Positions 1 to 9,461 of a stretch of DNA of 64,000 nt are shown piece after piece (position 1 is the first letter of the stretch; each line of letters opens with the position of its first letter). The position numbers were made by a program, and so were the translations under genes. The stretch lies in the NCBI RefSeq assembly GCF_029892485.1, contig NZ_JARXVG010000001.1, forward strand, positions 1 to 64,000, given 5' to 3'. Below the pieces are notes generated by a model. It did not search any database. It was not told where the DNA came from and was given only the letters and a program-made list of their open reading frames with translations. The DNA is from Variovorax boronicumulans. Its GTDB lineage: Bacteria > Pseudomonadota > Gammaproteobacteria > Burkholderiales > Burkholderiaceae_C.

Positions 1-1358
1 ATGCGCATGATGGGCTGGCTCACGCGCTGGGCGAACATGTTGAAGGCGACGAACTGGCCGACGGTCAGCTCGTTGTTCATGACAAGGTGTGCGCCATACC
101 AAAGGGTGGCGGCGTTGACGAGCTTGCCGATGAGGTTGACGCCTTCGTGCGCCCAGCTGGCGAGGTTCTGGGTGCGGAAGCTGGCCGACACATACGCGGC
201 AAGTTGGTTGTCCCAGCGGCGCCCGAAGGCAGGTTCGAGGGCGGTGGCCTTGACGGTCTGGATGGCGCTGACGGTCTCCACCAGCATGGCCTGGTTCTCG
301 GCCCCGCGCGCGAACTTCTCGTCCAGGCGTCGGCGCAGGATGGGCACGACAGCGAGGCTCAGGCCGAAGTACAGCGGCATGCTCACGAGCACGATCAAGG
401 TCAGGGGCACGCTGTAGAACAGCATGACGGCCACGAAGACGAGGGAGAAGACGACGTCCAGCAGCACCGTGAGCGCGTTGCCGGTGAGGAAGCTGCGGAT
501 GTTCTCCAGTTCGCGCACGCGGGCGACCGAATCGCCGACACGCCGTGCCTGGAAGTAGGCCAAGGGCAATTGCACGAGGTGGCGAAACAGCCGTGCGCCG
601 AGCTCGACGTCGATGCGGTTGGTGGTGTGGCTGAAGACGTAGCTACGCAGGCCATTGAGCAGCGACTCGAAGACGACGACCACCACGAGGCCGATGACAA
701 GCACATCCAGCGTGGTCACCCCGCGGTGCACGAGCACCTTGTCCATCACGACCTGGAAGAACAGCGGGCTGACCAGCGCGAAGAGCTGGAGGATGAAGGA
801 GATGAAGAGCACCTCGCCCAGCAGCTTTCGGTGCTTGACGAGGCTGGGGATGAACCAGGAGAAGTCGAACTTGGCGAGTTCGCCGGCGAGGCTGGCGCGG
901 CTGGTGATGAGGATGAGCTCGCCGGTCCAGTGAGCGGCGAAGACGTCCAGGGGTTCGATGACGGGGCGGGCGGTTTCGGCTGCGGGGTCTTGCAACAGGA
1001 CGCGCTGGGCATCGCATTGCGCGAGGATCACGAACCGCTCGCTGCCGTCTTCGTTGCGCAGCACCGCGAGGGCGGGCAGCGGTGTCAGGGACAGGCGCTC
1101 AGTTGTCGTGCGGGACGACTTGGCCTTGAGGCCGAGTTGCTTGGCTGCGCGCAGCAGCGTGGAAGTGTCGACAGGCTCGGAAGGCGTCAGGCCCAGTTGG
1201 TGCGACAGCAATGACGCGTCGGCTGCGATCTGGTGGAAGCGTGCGACCGTGCACAGCGCCACAAGAGACGGGTTCGCGACAGCCCCTGTTTCGGGGGCAC
1301 TTTGCGGCCGCGCGCCACCCTCCCCATGCGGATGCACGGCCGTTTCCCCCACTCCCAT
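1..1358 (-). CDS. Type I secretion ABC exporter (HlyB-like), 3' end outside window
   Basis: Inner-membrane permease/ATPase of a type I secretion system, expected to work with a membrane-fusion protein and an outer-membrane tunnel to export an RTX-like protein. The first ~452 codons are present. Residues ~30-150 form a peptidase C39-like domain; the position of the catalytic Cys appears to be Pro (context NPSLVAL) and the His of the HlyB motif RHFIL is Arg (ERFVIL), so it should be a non-cleaving docking domain as in HlyB. Membrane segments follow (for example FISFILQLFALVSPLFF and LVIGLVVVVVF), then the ABC exporter helix region ending in QRVSQPIMR at the window edge. The ATPase domain is off-window. 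The start ATG at 1358 has GAGGGG upstream. Family assignment is firm; the substrate is unknown. Confidence 0.88.
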   Translation of the reverse strand, partial: MGVGETAVHPHGEGGARPQSAPETGAVANPSLVALCTVARFHQIAADASLLSHQLGLTPSEPVDTSTLLRAAKQLGLKAKSSRTTTERLSLTPLPALAVLRNEDGSERFVILAQCDAQRVLLQDPAAETARPVIEPLDVFAAHWTGELILITSRASLAGELAKFDFSWFIPSLVKHRKLLGEVLFISFILQLFALVSPLFFQVVMDKVLVHRGVTTLDVLVIGLVVVVVFESLLNGLRSYVFSHTTNRIDVELGARLFRHLVQLPLAYFQARRVGDSVARVRELENIRSFLTGNALTVLLDVVFSLVFVAVMLFYSVPLTLIVLVSMPLYFGLSLAVVPILRRRLDEKFARGAENQAMLVETVSAIQTVKATALEPAFGRRWDNQLAAYVSASFRTQNLASWAHEGVNLIGKLVNAATLWYGAHLVMNNELTVGQFVAFNMFAQRVSQPIMR

Positions 1359-1604
1359 TTCGACCCCTCACCAAGCATTCTTGAAACAATAAGATACCTG
1401 CAGGGGAGCTGACGGACAACAAGCATTTCGACAATAAAGGCTTATGCATTGACTCAGAATTCAGCTCAATTTCCTTCTCCAAAACCAAAGCATTGGATAT
1501 CGATCAGAGCACCGGCAGGGCAGCCCGAGTTCGCGTAGTGGGCGCAGTTGCTGAGTGGCCAAGGCGCTGGCATGCCATTCTTGCGGTACCTTCCCGAGCG
1601 CCTG

Positions 1605-1722
1605 AGCTCGCTCGGGAGCACCCTACAAGGTTCCCCGCCACATCACCTTTCTTGAGGCCTTGCCAAAATCGACCGTGGGCAAGATCCTCCGCAAGGAACT
1701 GCGGGCACCGGCAGCGGACCGA
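1605..1722 (+). pseudogene. C-terminal remnant of an AMP-forming acyl-CoA ligase
   Basis: Only the last ~35 codons of a FadD-like acyl-CoA synthetase remain. They include PYKVPRHITFLEALPKSTVG followed by KILRKELR, the conserved C-terminal signature that carries the catalytic Lys. One base is off-frame just before this motif (ELAREH is in another frame). There is no adenylation core upstream. It is the first of three unrelated gene fragments packed into 0.9 kb. Confidence 0.75.
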
Positions 1723-1740
1723 CGGCGACCAAGGGGCGCT

Positions 1741-1910
1741 TCAGCCTGCTGCGAAGCGCAGGCGCTCCATCCCGGCGTCGCGTATGCCGAGCATCTCGAG
1801 CTTTTGAGTCGTGGCGTCGAAGTACTCGCGGCAGGTGCCGAGGCTGCCCGCACCCGTGTTAATCATCCGGGCCATTTCGTGCAGAGAGAGCGTCAAGGCC
1901 GGCAACATCA
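1741..1910 (-). pseudogene. C-terminal remnant of ChaC-type gamma-glutamylcyclotransferase
   Basis: Read on the minus strand, this segment ends at a TGA and encodes about 50 residues resembling the C-terminus of ChaC/gamma-glutamylcyclotransferase: an EMARMINTGAGSLGTCREYF core followed by LEMLGIRD. The N-terminal substrate-binding part is missing, so the fragment cannot be functional. Identity is by motif recall only. Confidence 0.55.
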
Positions 1911-1916
1911 AGCCCA

Positions 1917-2478
1917 ATGCCTAAGACGACGCCCGCAAGCCCGCATGGAGCCACTCGTTTCCCTGCGACTGCCGAGGCCTTGCGCTCCGCAGAACAGCGC
2001 GCAGCCTACGACCTGATCGAAACGGAGGTGCGGTCGCGTGCCGGCCCCCTACCTGCCACTGCTGGGGAGCCCCCGAATTGCGGATCTTCTGGAGCACTCT
2101 CGAGCGAGCTTTGGACCGGCACGCTGCCGCAGCGGGTGCTGGAAGCCGTCTTCCTCATGGCCGCGCACAGGCAGCAATGCTGTCACCAATGGGAGACTCA
2201 CGCGGCCAAGGCCTTGCCGGCCGTGACTTTCGCCGGAGATGGTTGAAACGATTGCAGCCGGCAAGATTCCGGAGGATGGCGGCTCGGTGGAAGCAGCCGG
2301 CCGGTTCTTCCTGACGCTCACCGAACACCATTGCGTCGCGGACGACATGTTCGAGCAGGTGCAGCGGCACTTCGGAGAACGCGGCATGGCCGAACTGGTC
2401 GCGTTCTGCGGACTGGCCGGAAGCGTCGCCCTGCTCTTGAATGTGCAGTTGCCTCACGCACCGGCCACCCCGACCTGA
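1917..2478 (+). pseudogene. Carboxymuconolactone decarboxylase-like protein, multiply frameshifted
   Basis: Pieces of one AhpD/CMD-family protein occur in order in different frames. FPATAEALRSAEQRAAYDLI starts it, LPLLGSPRIADLLEHS follows in a second frame, LPQRVLEAVFLMAAHRQQ follows in a third, and an open 79-codon tail (2239-2478) carries AGRFFLTLTEHHCVADDMFE and ends in VQLPHAPATPT. At least three frame changes are needed, so no functional product is expected. Intact relatives are ~180-190 residues, matching the total span. Confidence 0.75.
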
Positions 2479-2732
2479 GAACCGTCAATGACTGACGCCC
2501 GGAAGGGTGAGCAGGACGTGGGCGCGCTCTCGTGGGCATCGTCGCACGCTATTACCACGTGGTCGGCCGAAGGTGAATGACCGCGGTTCTCCACTGCGCC
2601 AAGCGTCTATCTGCGTTGATCCGCTCGGCGTACGAACTCTTGCAGCAGGTCGGCGATTAGCTCGGCCAGCACCAGGCGCCGGGTTTCTTCTCTTATTATT
2701 GCTGTTGTCCGCGCCCCACCCGCAACACTGGC

Positions 2733-5700
2733 TTAGTTGCCGTTGGGCGCCAACAGAGGTGCCACCTGGACGTTGTTGCGACCCGCCCCTTTGGCTTGAT
2801 AGAGCATCTCGTCGGCCTGCTTGACGAGCGCCCCGGTCGTCGCACTGCCGCCCTGGTAGAACGTCAAGCCGATACTCGTGCTGATGACGATCGTCCGCTC
2901 TTCAATGACGAACGGCACCTGCATGGCCTTGATCAATTTAGCAGCGACGGAAACCCCGGCATCGGCGTCGGGCAAGCTCTCCAGGATCACTGTGAACTCG
3001 TCGCCGCCCAAGCGTGCGCAGACATCACCCGAGCGCAACGCCTGCGACAACCTGCCCGCGAAGCCCCGCAGCAGTTCATCCCCCGTCTGATGGCCGAACT
3101 GATCGTTGATCTTCTTGAATCCATCGATGTCCAGGTACATCAACGCCATCAACGCGCCGGCGGCACGGGCACGCTCCATCGCCTCTGCTAAGCGCATGTC
3201 GAAAGCCGCGCGATTGACAAGGCCAGTGAGAGGATCGATCTGCGCCAGGTTCACCAGCCGCTTCTCCTCGAGCTTTTGCCGCGTGATGTCGGTGATCACG
3301 GCATGGAAGCCGACGATGGTCTCGTCGTTCACTGCGGGCTGAGGAATATATTGAGCCTCGTAGCACCAGTAGCTGTCGCTCTTGGCGACTTCGCTCTGGA
3401 AGGTGACGGTCTCGCCAGCCAAGGCCGCGCGTATGTGCGGCTGCACAGTCTGGTATGCGGGCTCGCCCAGCAGCTCTCTGACGGTGTGCCCCTGAATCTG
3501 GTCCCGGGAAAGCCCGAACCCACGCTCATAGGCCAGATTGTTGAATCGATAGCGCTCCTCCGCATCGATGTAGGCCACACGCATCGGCAATGCATCGGCC
3601 ACCGTGCGAAGGCGGGCCTCGCTTTCCTGGAGGGCCTCCTCCGCCTCGTGATGCGCGGTGATGTCGCTGTCCAGCGTATAGAGGCCGACCACCTCGCCAC
3701 GTTCATCGCGCTCTGGGACCAGCGTGGCCTGGATATCGCGACGCCCACCAGGCGTCGCCAGCCTGCGCTCGTACGTGACTTGGCGCCCGGCGAGTGCCGC
3801 ACGCATGTGCGGCTCCATCTGCGCCCAGGCTTCGTCACCATAGAACTCGCGCAGGCTCAGGCCAAGCAACTGCTCAGCGTGGACGCCGAACCAGTCCTGG
3901 TAGGCCTTGTTGACGAACCGGAACCGCAGGTCGCGATCCAGGTAGGAGATCAACGCCGGCAGGTGGTCCGTCACCATGCGCAGGCGATGCTCGCTCTCGC
4001 GCAGAGCGCGCTCCGCATCCTTGGCCGCCGAAATGTCGCGCATCAGCCCCGAGAAATATTCCACCTTGCCGTGCTTGTCGCGGTGCGCGATCACCATGTG
4101 GCTGGCTGGAAACGCCCGTCGTTCGGCGTCCCACACCATCGACTCTCCCACCCAGACGCCGGTGCTGACCGCAGCGGGCACGATCTCCGACCTGAATCTC
4201 TCCATCGTCTCCGGCGGGTTGAAGTCAGCCGCGCTCAGCTGTTCGATCGGTGCGTCGAGGGCTAGCCCCGTGCGGCGGCGCGCGGCAGGATTCATGTAGA
4301 TGAGCCGCCCCGCCGCATCCAACTGGACGATGTAGTCTGTCGTCATGTCGAAGACCGCGGTCAGCGTGCGAAGGGCGCGTTCGGCCAGCGTGCGCTCGGT
4401 GATGTCGGTCACCGTTCCCACATGGCCGAGGACGCGGCCTTCGGCCAGCACGGGCCGACTTCTCAATGCCACCAGCACCTGGGTTCCGTCCCTGCGGTGG
4501 AGCCGACGCGTGGTGTTCAACGGCGTGGCCGCGCTGACGATGCGAATCCATTCCTGGCGAACCGTCTCCCGGATCTCCTCGCGCACGAGCGTGAGCCAGC
4601 CCTCTTGCGCATCTTCCCGCGCCAGCCCGTGAATCGCGAGGTACTCGTCGTTCACGTAGGTCATGCGCCCGTCACTGTCGCAACGGAACAAGCCCACGGG
4701 TGACGCACCGGTGACCGCCGCCAGTTCCAGCCGCTGCTCGCGCAAATCGGCCATCAGTGCATCGAACTCACGGGCCAGATCCCCGCGCTCGTCATTGGGG
4801 ACAACATCGAGCTTTACCTGGCTGCCGGGCGAACGGCGCAGGGTACGGATCGCGTTGCTCAGCGCCTCCAGGGGGCGCATGACCCAGGTGGTTCCCATCC
4901 AGACCAGCAGCGCGCACCCCAGACCCAGCCAGAGCAGTTGCAGCAGCAGGTTTCGCCTCGCCTGCTCCAGCGGCGCATAGGCGACGCGCGCCGGCACAAT
5001 CAGGCGCAGTTCCCAGTCGGCACTGCGTACAGCAGCGCGCGTTGCCAGGTCATTTTCGGTACCGCCGGTGAAGGCGACGGTGGCAGCGCCTGCGGGCTTG
5101 AGCAGCAGGTTCGCATCGGGATGCATCACGACCTGCGGGGACGGGCCGCGTGTGACGATCACGTAGTAGGCACCCCGACCGACTGTGGTGCGGCTGAGGT
5201 CGCCGAGCACGTTGGCGCGCTGCAGGTTCAGCGCCGCGCCCAGCACGCCGGCGATGCGGCCGTCCGGTCCTTCGACGGGAACGGCCATGACGACCGCGGG
5301 CTGTTGGCCGCCTTTGGTGAGCAACGGCGCCGAAATCACGGGCTGGCCCAGGTCACGCACGCGCCGAAAGTAGTCGCGATCGGCGACATTCGAAGGTCGC
5401 GTGGTGGAAGGGTTGATCGCAATGATGGCACCGTCCAGCGTCGCCAACGCGGCGTTGTCGAACATCGAGCGCAGGTCCTTGTCCGCAAGGAAACGCTGCT
5501 GCGCCGCGGGATCCGCGAGGCCGTGCATGCCCAGATCCCGGGCTGCACGTGCCAGCGCGCCCAGATGGACGCCGAGCTTGTAGTCGAGATCCGCCGCCGC
5601 GCTCTCGGTCAGCGCCTGCTGCTGCTCGCGCATCAGGTTGACGTACTCGCTGGACAGATTCCGGTACTGCCACCAGCCCGTCACACCGACCAAGGCAAGT

Positions 5701-5750
5701 ACGAGCGAGGTGATGAGTAGCGCTGTCTTCGTTCTCAGCTTGAGCCGCAC
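2733..5750 (-). CDS. Membrane-bound multi-PAS diguanylate cyclase
   Basis: Predicted c-di-GMP synthase of 1005 residues. Order: membrane helix ~9-27 (LLITSLVLALVGVTGWWQY), Cache-like periplasmic sensor ~30-260, second helix (LLLQLLWLGLGCALLVW), HAMP linker, four PAS domains, C-terminal GGDEF domain. The active-site GGDEF is intact (near residue 915) and RSGD lies five residues before it, a canonical RxxD inhibitory site, so product feedback is likely. There is no EAL domain. I chose the GTG at 5750 because GGAGGAAA lies just upstream; a longer reading frame to 5876 adds an implausible leader. The gene stands alone between decayed regions. The ligand is unknown. Confidence 0.93.
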   Translation of the reverse strand: MRLKLRTKTALLITSLVLALVGVTGWWQYRNLSSEYVNLMREQQQALTESAAADLDYKLGVHLGALARAARDLGMHGLADPAAQQRFLADKDLRSMFDNAALATLDGAIIAINPSTTRPSNVADRDYFRRVRDLGQPVISAPLLTKGGQQPAVVMAVPVEGPDGRIAGVLGAALNLQRANVLGDLSRTTVGRGAYYVIVTRGPSPQVVMHPDANLLLKPAGAATVAFTGGTENDLATRAAVRSADWELRLIVPARVAYAPLEQARRNLLLQLLWLGLGCALLVWMGTTWVMRPLEALSNAIRTLRRSPGSQVKLDVVPNDERGDLAREFDALMADLREQRLELAAVTGASPVGLFRCDSDGRMTYVNDEYLAIHGLAREDAQEGWLTLVREEIRETVRQEWIRIVSAATPLNTTRRLHRRDGTQVLVALRSRPVLAEGRVLGHVGTVTDITERTLAERALRTLTAVFDMTTDYIVQLDAAGRLIYMNPAARRRTGLALDAPIEQLSAADFNPPETMERFRSEIVPAAVSTGVWVGESMVWDAERRAFPASHMVIAHRDKHGKVEYFSGLMRDISAAKDAERALRESEHRLRMVTDHLPALISYLDRDLRFRFVNKAYQDWFGVHAEQLLGLSLREFYGDEAWAQMEPHMRAALAGRQVTYERRLATPGGRRDIQATLVPERDERGEVVGLYTLDSDITAHHEAEEALQESEARLRTVADALPMRVAYIDAEERYRFNNLAYERGFGLSRDQIQGHTVRELLGEPAYQTVQPHIRAALAGETVTFQSEVAKSDSYWCYEAQYIPQPAVNDETIVGFHAVITDITRQKLEEKRLVNLAQIDPLTGLVNRAAFDMRLAEAMERARAAGALMALMYLDIDGFKKINDQFGHQTGDELLRGFAGRLSQALRSGDVCARLGGDEFTVILESLPDADAGVSVAAKLIKAMQVPFVIEERTIVISTSIGLTFYQGGSATTGALVKQADEMLYQAKGAGRNNVQVAPLLAPNGN

Positions 5751-6006
5751 TTGCTTTCCTCCGCCAACACGACAGCTGTCGGTGCATTGTTCGTTGATAA
5801 CAACTGGCTGTCTCGAAGAGCAAGCACACCGAGGGCCCGATTTCACGCCCTTAAGCTCAAGGGAGATCATTGCCACATCTGGCGATGCGCTCAGGCCGTG
5901 ACGGGAAGTACTTCCTCCAATTGGGCACTGGGTTAAGGTGAATGTGCAGTCGGGGTTCTGCGCGCAGCACCCGCGGTTAGATTTATACCTTCTGAATCAC
6001 CCCGGG

Positions 6007-6172
6007 TTTGAACTGCCCCCCGGAAGTTGGATGGTCGCGATTTCGCCGATCGGGCGGTGCTTCTCAGCCGGTACCTCAGCGGGTTGGGCCTCTGCATCCC
6101 GAGTTTGACACGCTTGTGGTTGTAGTAGTGGATGTGATCATGCGCGCCCGCTTCGAGTGCATCAATGCTGTT
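6007..6172 (-). mobile_element. 3' end of an IS3-family insertion sequence
   Basis: The minus strand encodes the C-terminal piece of an IS3-family OrfB transposase: SIDALEAGAHDHIHYYNHKR then VKLG...NPLRYRLRS. The catalytic DDE region is absent. Downstream on the same strand the sequence ends in GGGGGGCAGTTCA near 6007, resembling the right inverted repeat of such elements. This is an immobile remnant. Confidence 0.65.
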
Positions 6173-6212
6173 GCAGAGCCCCACGGGTTCTGGGTCAAGA
6201 ATTTCAGCATGC

Positions 6213-6434
6213 CTAGCCAGATCTTCTGGGGCGCTTGTAGATCGCATGTCCGATAAAGCCAGCGCCGATCAGAACCACCGGCAACCCGCCTGCCCAGGAC
6301 TCATAAGCAGCCGGGAGGAGAAGCTTGAATGCGTCGTCGATCCAGCAGGTCGTGCGGCACATGCGCTGCCCAGTCCACATCAGAATCAATCCGATCAAGA
6401 TTCCAGCAACGCCTATCCCGAGTTCGGCCTTCAA
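6213..6434 (-). CDS. Small hypothetical two-helix membrane protein
   Basis: A 73-residue protein with two hydrophobic segments, LGIGVAGILIGLILMW and LPVVLIGAGFIGHAIY, separated by a Cys-containing loop (RMCRTTCWIDD). I take TTG at 6434 because AAAGGAG lies five bases upstream; a GTG three codons before it would overlap that ribosome site. Its stop overlaps the IS3 remnant region. No family recognised. Confidence 0.45.
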   Translation of the reverse strand: MKAELGIGVAGILIGLILMWTGQRMCRTTCWIDDAFKLLLPAAYESWAGGLPVVLIGAGFIGHAIYKRPRRSG

Positions 6435-6528
6435 CTTCACTCCTTTATGACCGTGGGCCTGAAATTTCTCTCCAGAAGCCAACGCGAATCACGGCCGCGT
6501 GCGGCATGGTTGTGCGGCAGCGCAAGGT

Positions 6529-7237
6529 CTAGGAGATCAAGAGGTCCGAATCGTCATTGACCATGGAGGCCATGAAGCCCCAACAGACCGCGGCAAGAAT
6601 CTCCACGAGCCCGATAGGCCGCCAAACAATGCCTCGTCTGCCGCGCAGATCTTGAAGACCCAGTTCTCGCAGCGCGAAGGCATGACCATGCATCGCAGCC
6701 TCTTTCAGGACTTTGTAGGACCGTTGAAGATCCTGTGAAATGCCTTTGCCATGAGCCAATGAATAGCCGACCCGAAACATCGAGGGCAGATGCTGCCTGT
6801 CTGCACCCATCGCGTAGAAGCGATAGGCCTTCGTATGCTCGCCAGCTTTCGTCAACCAGCGGCCGAAGCAGAAGCAGCCCAGCGGGTGCCCATGCGCTGC
6901 TGCTCGCTCGTAGTAGGCAGCAGCCTGGCTCGTCTTTCTCGCAGCCAACTCCCTGAGACAACATCCAGGCGACAAATACCTCGCTTTCGACATGTCCGTC
7001 GTTTGCCTGCACTTGATAGCGATCAAAGGCCAGATAAAGCAGACCGTCCGTGTATGCCTTGCGGGCGGCGACCAGTTTTTCTTCGCGGTCTGCATGCATG
7101 CGTTCAGAGCTCAGGGAGCAGGCGGCCTGGGCCCATCCGATGCCCAACAGCGTGAGTGCTGCGGCGCCTTGCAGAGCGAGTTGCTTGATCTGGCGATGGT
7201 CGAACCTGCCGTGGACGGCAGTCGCGTCGACATGCAT
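6529..7237 (-). pseudogene. Sel1-repeat protein with one frameshift
   Basis: A secreted Sel1/TPR-like protein split by one frame change. The N-terminal frame starts at 7237 and has a signal peptide (LALQGAAALTLLGIGWAQA) followed by a first repeat ending GVGCEKDE. The remaining repeats continue in another frame from about 6930 (TSQAAAYYERAAAHGHPLG, then GYSLAHGKGISQDLQRSYK) to the stop at 6529, with a C-terminal hydrophobic segment. Joined, the protein would be ~235 residues. A single indel near 6925 explains the break, so sequencing error or recent inactivation are both possible. Sel1 proteins usually mediate protein contacts; the role here is unknown. Confidence 0.7.
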
Positions 7238-7422
7238 GCGTGAGCCTCGTAGTTCTTTCGGATTCAGATGCATCGCGCGGTGCGGCAATGATCGGAACGA
7301 GCGTAACGTTATGTTCGATGACGCAATCAAATGTCCTTTTTTGATTTCTGTGATTGCCCATCGAAAGGATTACTTTGCCCTCCTCGAGATCTCATCAGAG
7401 GGCGCAAGGTCGCACCTGACAG

Positions 7423-7580
7423 GACGGTAGGTATCGTTTCGCAGAACTCCCGCACAGACTTCACTCCGGCTTCACCAGGATGAAGCACACTGCCTCGACA
7501 GCGGTTCGGCGCTGGTAGAGGCCAGGAAAAAAAAACCGCTCAGGGAACCGCCTCGATGCCGACCGCTGTCACTCTTGAAT
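7423..7580 (+). repeat. Dispersed imperfect repeat, copy A
   Basis: About 157 bp matching 49748-49907 in the same orientation with scattered substitutions and small indels. Shared blocks include CGCACAGACTTCACT-like and GACCGCTGTCACTCTT-like sequence and an A-rich run. At the protein level both copies read QDG-YRF-EL-HRLH then KHTAS, so they look like fragments of one decayed coding sequence. The rest of 7238-7673 holds no gene I can identify. Confidence 0.6.
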
Positions 7581-7673
7581 CGCCATGTGGCTCAGCGGCA
7601 AACTGCGGGGTGCGCTTCACGAAAACATCGGTCACGCGAATGATCTGTTCTCAACGGTCGGCTCGGCGCTCGG

Positions 7674-8654
7674 CTACTGAGGACTTGCCGATAGTTGAGA
7701 GCGCAACCACGCAGCCAGATCGGCCATCACCCGGATGCCCAGCGCCGATACCGCGGTGAAGTGAATGCAGGCATGAATGGCATCGGGGTAGTGGCGGTGC
7801 GCGGTCGGCACACCTGCCAGCGCGATGCGCAGTGCCAGTTCATGGCCTTCGTCACGCAGGGGGTCGTGGCCCATGGTGGCCAGCCAGGTGGGCGGCAGCG
7901 TATGCATTGCCTGCGCGTGCAACAACGCGAAGTCGGCATGCCGCACCAACTCATGACGCTCGCCGAGGTAGCAGTCGATGAACCATCGCATGACACCGAT
8001 GGTGAGGAATTTGCCCTCGCCGTTTTCGCTCATCGAAGGGCTGGGCTCGGTGTAGTGTTGGGCGCAGGGATAGATCAGGCCCAACGCACGCGGCGCGATC
8101 GTGCCGGCCGCACGCAGCGTCGCCACGGTGGCAAGCTGTGCGCCCGCGCTGTCACCGGCCAACGCAATGCGCGACGGATCGGCGCCAAGTTCGCGCGCAT
8201 GCGCGGTCGCCCAATGCAATGCACAGGCGACGTCGTCCACCGCCGCGGGAAAGGGATGTTCGGGCGCCAGCCGGTAGTCCACCGCCACCACCACGGCGGC
8301 CACGTCATGGCACAAGGTGCGGCAAACCTTGTCGTGGGTTTCGAGGTCGCCGATCACGAAGCCGCCGCCGTGCACATAGAGCAGCAAGGGAAGCGGTCCG
8401 TGGGCGTCGGGCCGGTAGATCCGCAGCGTCAGCGGGCTGCCGGGCCCGTCGATGACACGGTCGTTCGCCGATGCGATGGCCGGTGCCGGCAGGCCCAGGC
8501 CGGCGGCCAGGTCGCGGTAGACCTGGCGCGCCACCGGCGGCGGCAACGACTCCAGCGGTGGGTTGCCCTGGGCGGCGGCTTGCGCCAGAAAACCGGCCAG
8601 TGCCGGATCGAGGGGCGCCGTGTCGAGCACGGCGGGAATGGCGGCGTGGGTCAT
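7674..8654 (-). CDS. Alpha/beta-hydrolase, HSL-type esterase
   Basis: A 326-residue carboxylesterase of the hormone-sensitive-lipase group. The oxyanion-hole motif HGGGFVIGD is near residue 94, the nucleophile elbow is GDSAGAQLA, the acidic residue lies in GHDPLRDEG, and the His is in DAIHACIHF. There is no signal peptide, so it is cytoplasmic. Last gene of an operon with the SDR (6 bp upstream) and the aldehyde dehydrogenase. By analogy with the benzyl-ester (are) system it may hydrolyse an aryl ester to give the alcohol for its neighbours; that substrate is inferred, not seen. Confidence 0.88.
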   Translation of the reverse strand: MTHAAIPAVLDTAPLDPALAGFLAQAAAQGNPPLESLPPPVARQVYRDLAAGLGLPAPAIASANDRVIDGPGSPLTLRIYRPDAHGPLPLLLYVHGGGFVIGDLETHDKVCRTLCHDVAAVVVAVDYRLAPEHPFPAAVDDVACALHWATAHARELGADPSRIALAGDSAGAQLATVATLRAAGTIAPRALGLIYPCAQHYTEPSPSMSENGEGKFLTIGVMRWFIDCYLGERHELVRHADFALLHAQAMHTLPPTWLATMGHDPLRDEGHELALRIALAGVPTAHRHYPDAIHACIHFTAVSALGIRVMADLAAWLRSQLSASPQ

Positions 8655-8660
8655 GGCGGC

Positions 8661-9428
8661 TCAGAGGTAGGTCGATGCCAGCCCGCCGTCGACGGGGATG
8701 TTGGCGCCGCTGATCCAGCGCGCCTCGTCGCTGCACAGCCACGCGATCACCGGCGCGATCTCGTCGGCGAAACCGGGGCGCAGCATGCGGTGCGCGTCGG
8801 CCTGCACCCGCTCCTGGCCGAGCATGCTCACGAAGTCGCCCAGGATCGGCGTGAACACCGGACCCGGCGCAACGCAATTCATCCGCACGCCGTGCTGCAG
8901 AAACCACTTCTGCGACTGCGTGGCGCTCCAGACGATCAGCGCTTCCTTGAAGTATTGGTAGCAGGTCTCCTGCGGCACGGGGTGGTCGCGCAGCCAATGG
9001 GCGCCGGCCTCGAAGCCCTGAGCGGCGGCCAGGGCCTTGTGCGGCGCCAATCGCTGCGGCCATTCGGCACCGAGGATGGAGGCCACGTTGACGATGGAAC
9101 CGCCACGCGGGATGCGTGGCAGTGCCTGTTCGGTCAGGTGCCGCAGGCCCAGGTAGTTGATGTCGGCCACCAGGTCGACGGGCGCCGTGCCGGGCACGCC
9201 GGCGATGTTGCACAGCGCGTCGAAGCGCTCGGGCAGTTGCGCCACGGCCGCATCGATGGCGGCGACGGAACCCAGGTCGGCCTTGACGAAGCCGTCGAGC
9301 GTGAGGCTGGGGTCATTGCGGTCCACCCCGATGACGCGGGCGCCGGCAAAGCGCGCGACGCGCACCACTTCCGCGCCGATGCCTGACGACACGCCGGTGA
9401 CGACGATGGTTTTTCCTTGAAGCTGCAT
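8661..9428 (-). CDS. SDR dehydrogenase, coniferyl-alcohol dehydrogenase-like
   Basis: NAD(P)-dependent short-chain dehydrogenase of 255 residues. The N-terminus MQLQGKTIVVTGVSSGIGAE carries the TGxxxGIG cofactor motif; GVDRNDPSLTLDGFVKADL closely recalls CalA-type coniferyl-alcohol dehydrogenase. NIAG and the C-terminal PVDGG motif are present, and the Tyr/Lys pair sits in CYQYFKEAL. Start at 9428 has AAGGAG upstream. Likely role: oxidation of an aryl alcohol to the aldehyde used by the next enzyme. The real substrate could be another ring alcohol. Confidence 0.85.
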   Translation of the reverse strand: MQLQGKTIVVTGVSSGIGAEVVRVARFAGARVIGVDRNDPSLTLDGFVKADLGSVAAIDAAVAQLPERFDALCNIAGVPGTAPVDLVADINYLGLRHLTEQALPRIPRGGSIVNVASILGAEWPQRLAPHKALAAAQGFEAGAHWLRDHPVPQETCYQYFKEALIVWSATQSQKWFLQHGVRMNCVAPGPVFTPILGDFVSMLGQERVQADAHRMLRPGFADEIAPVIAWLCSDEARWISGANIPVDGGLASTYL

Positions 9429-9461
9429 GGAATGTCTCCTTGTGGGTTCAGTCACCGACGC

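Noticed and set aside
87..1214. 375-codon plus-strand frame rich in Asp/Glu/His
   Set aside because: Shadow of the ABC exporter on the opposite strand.
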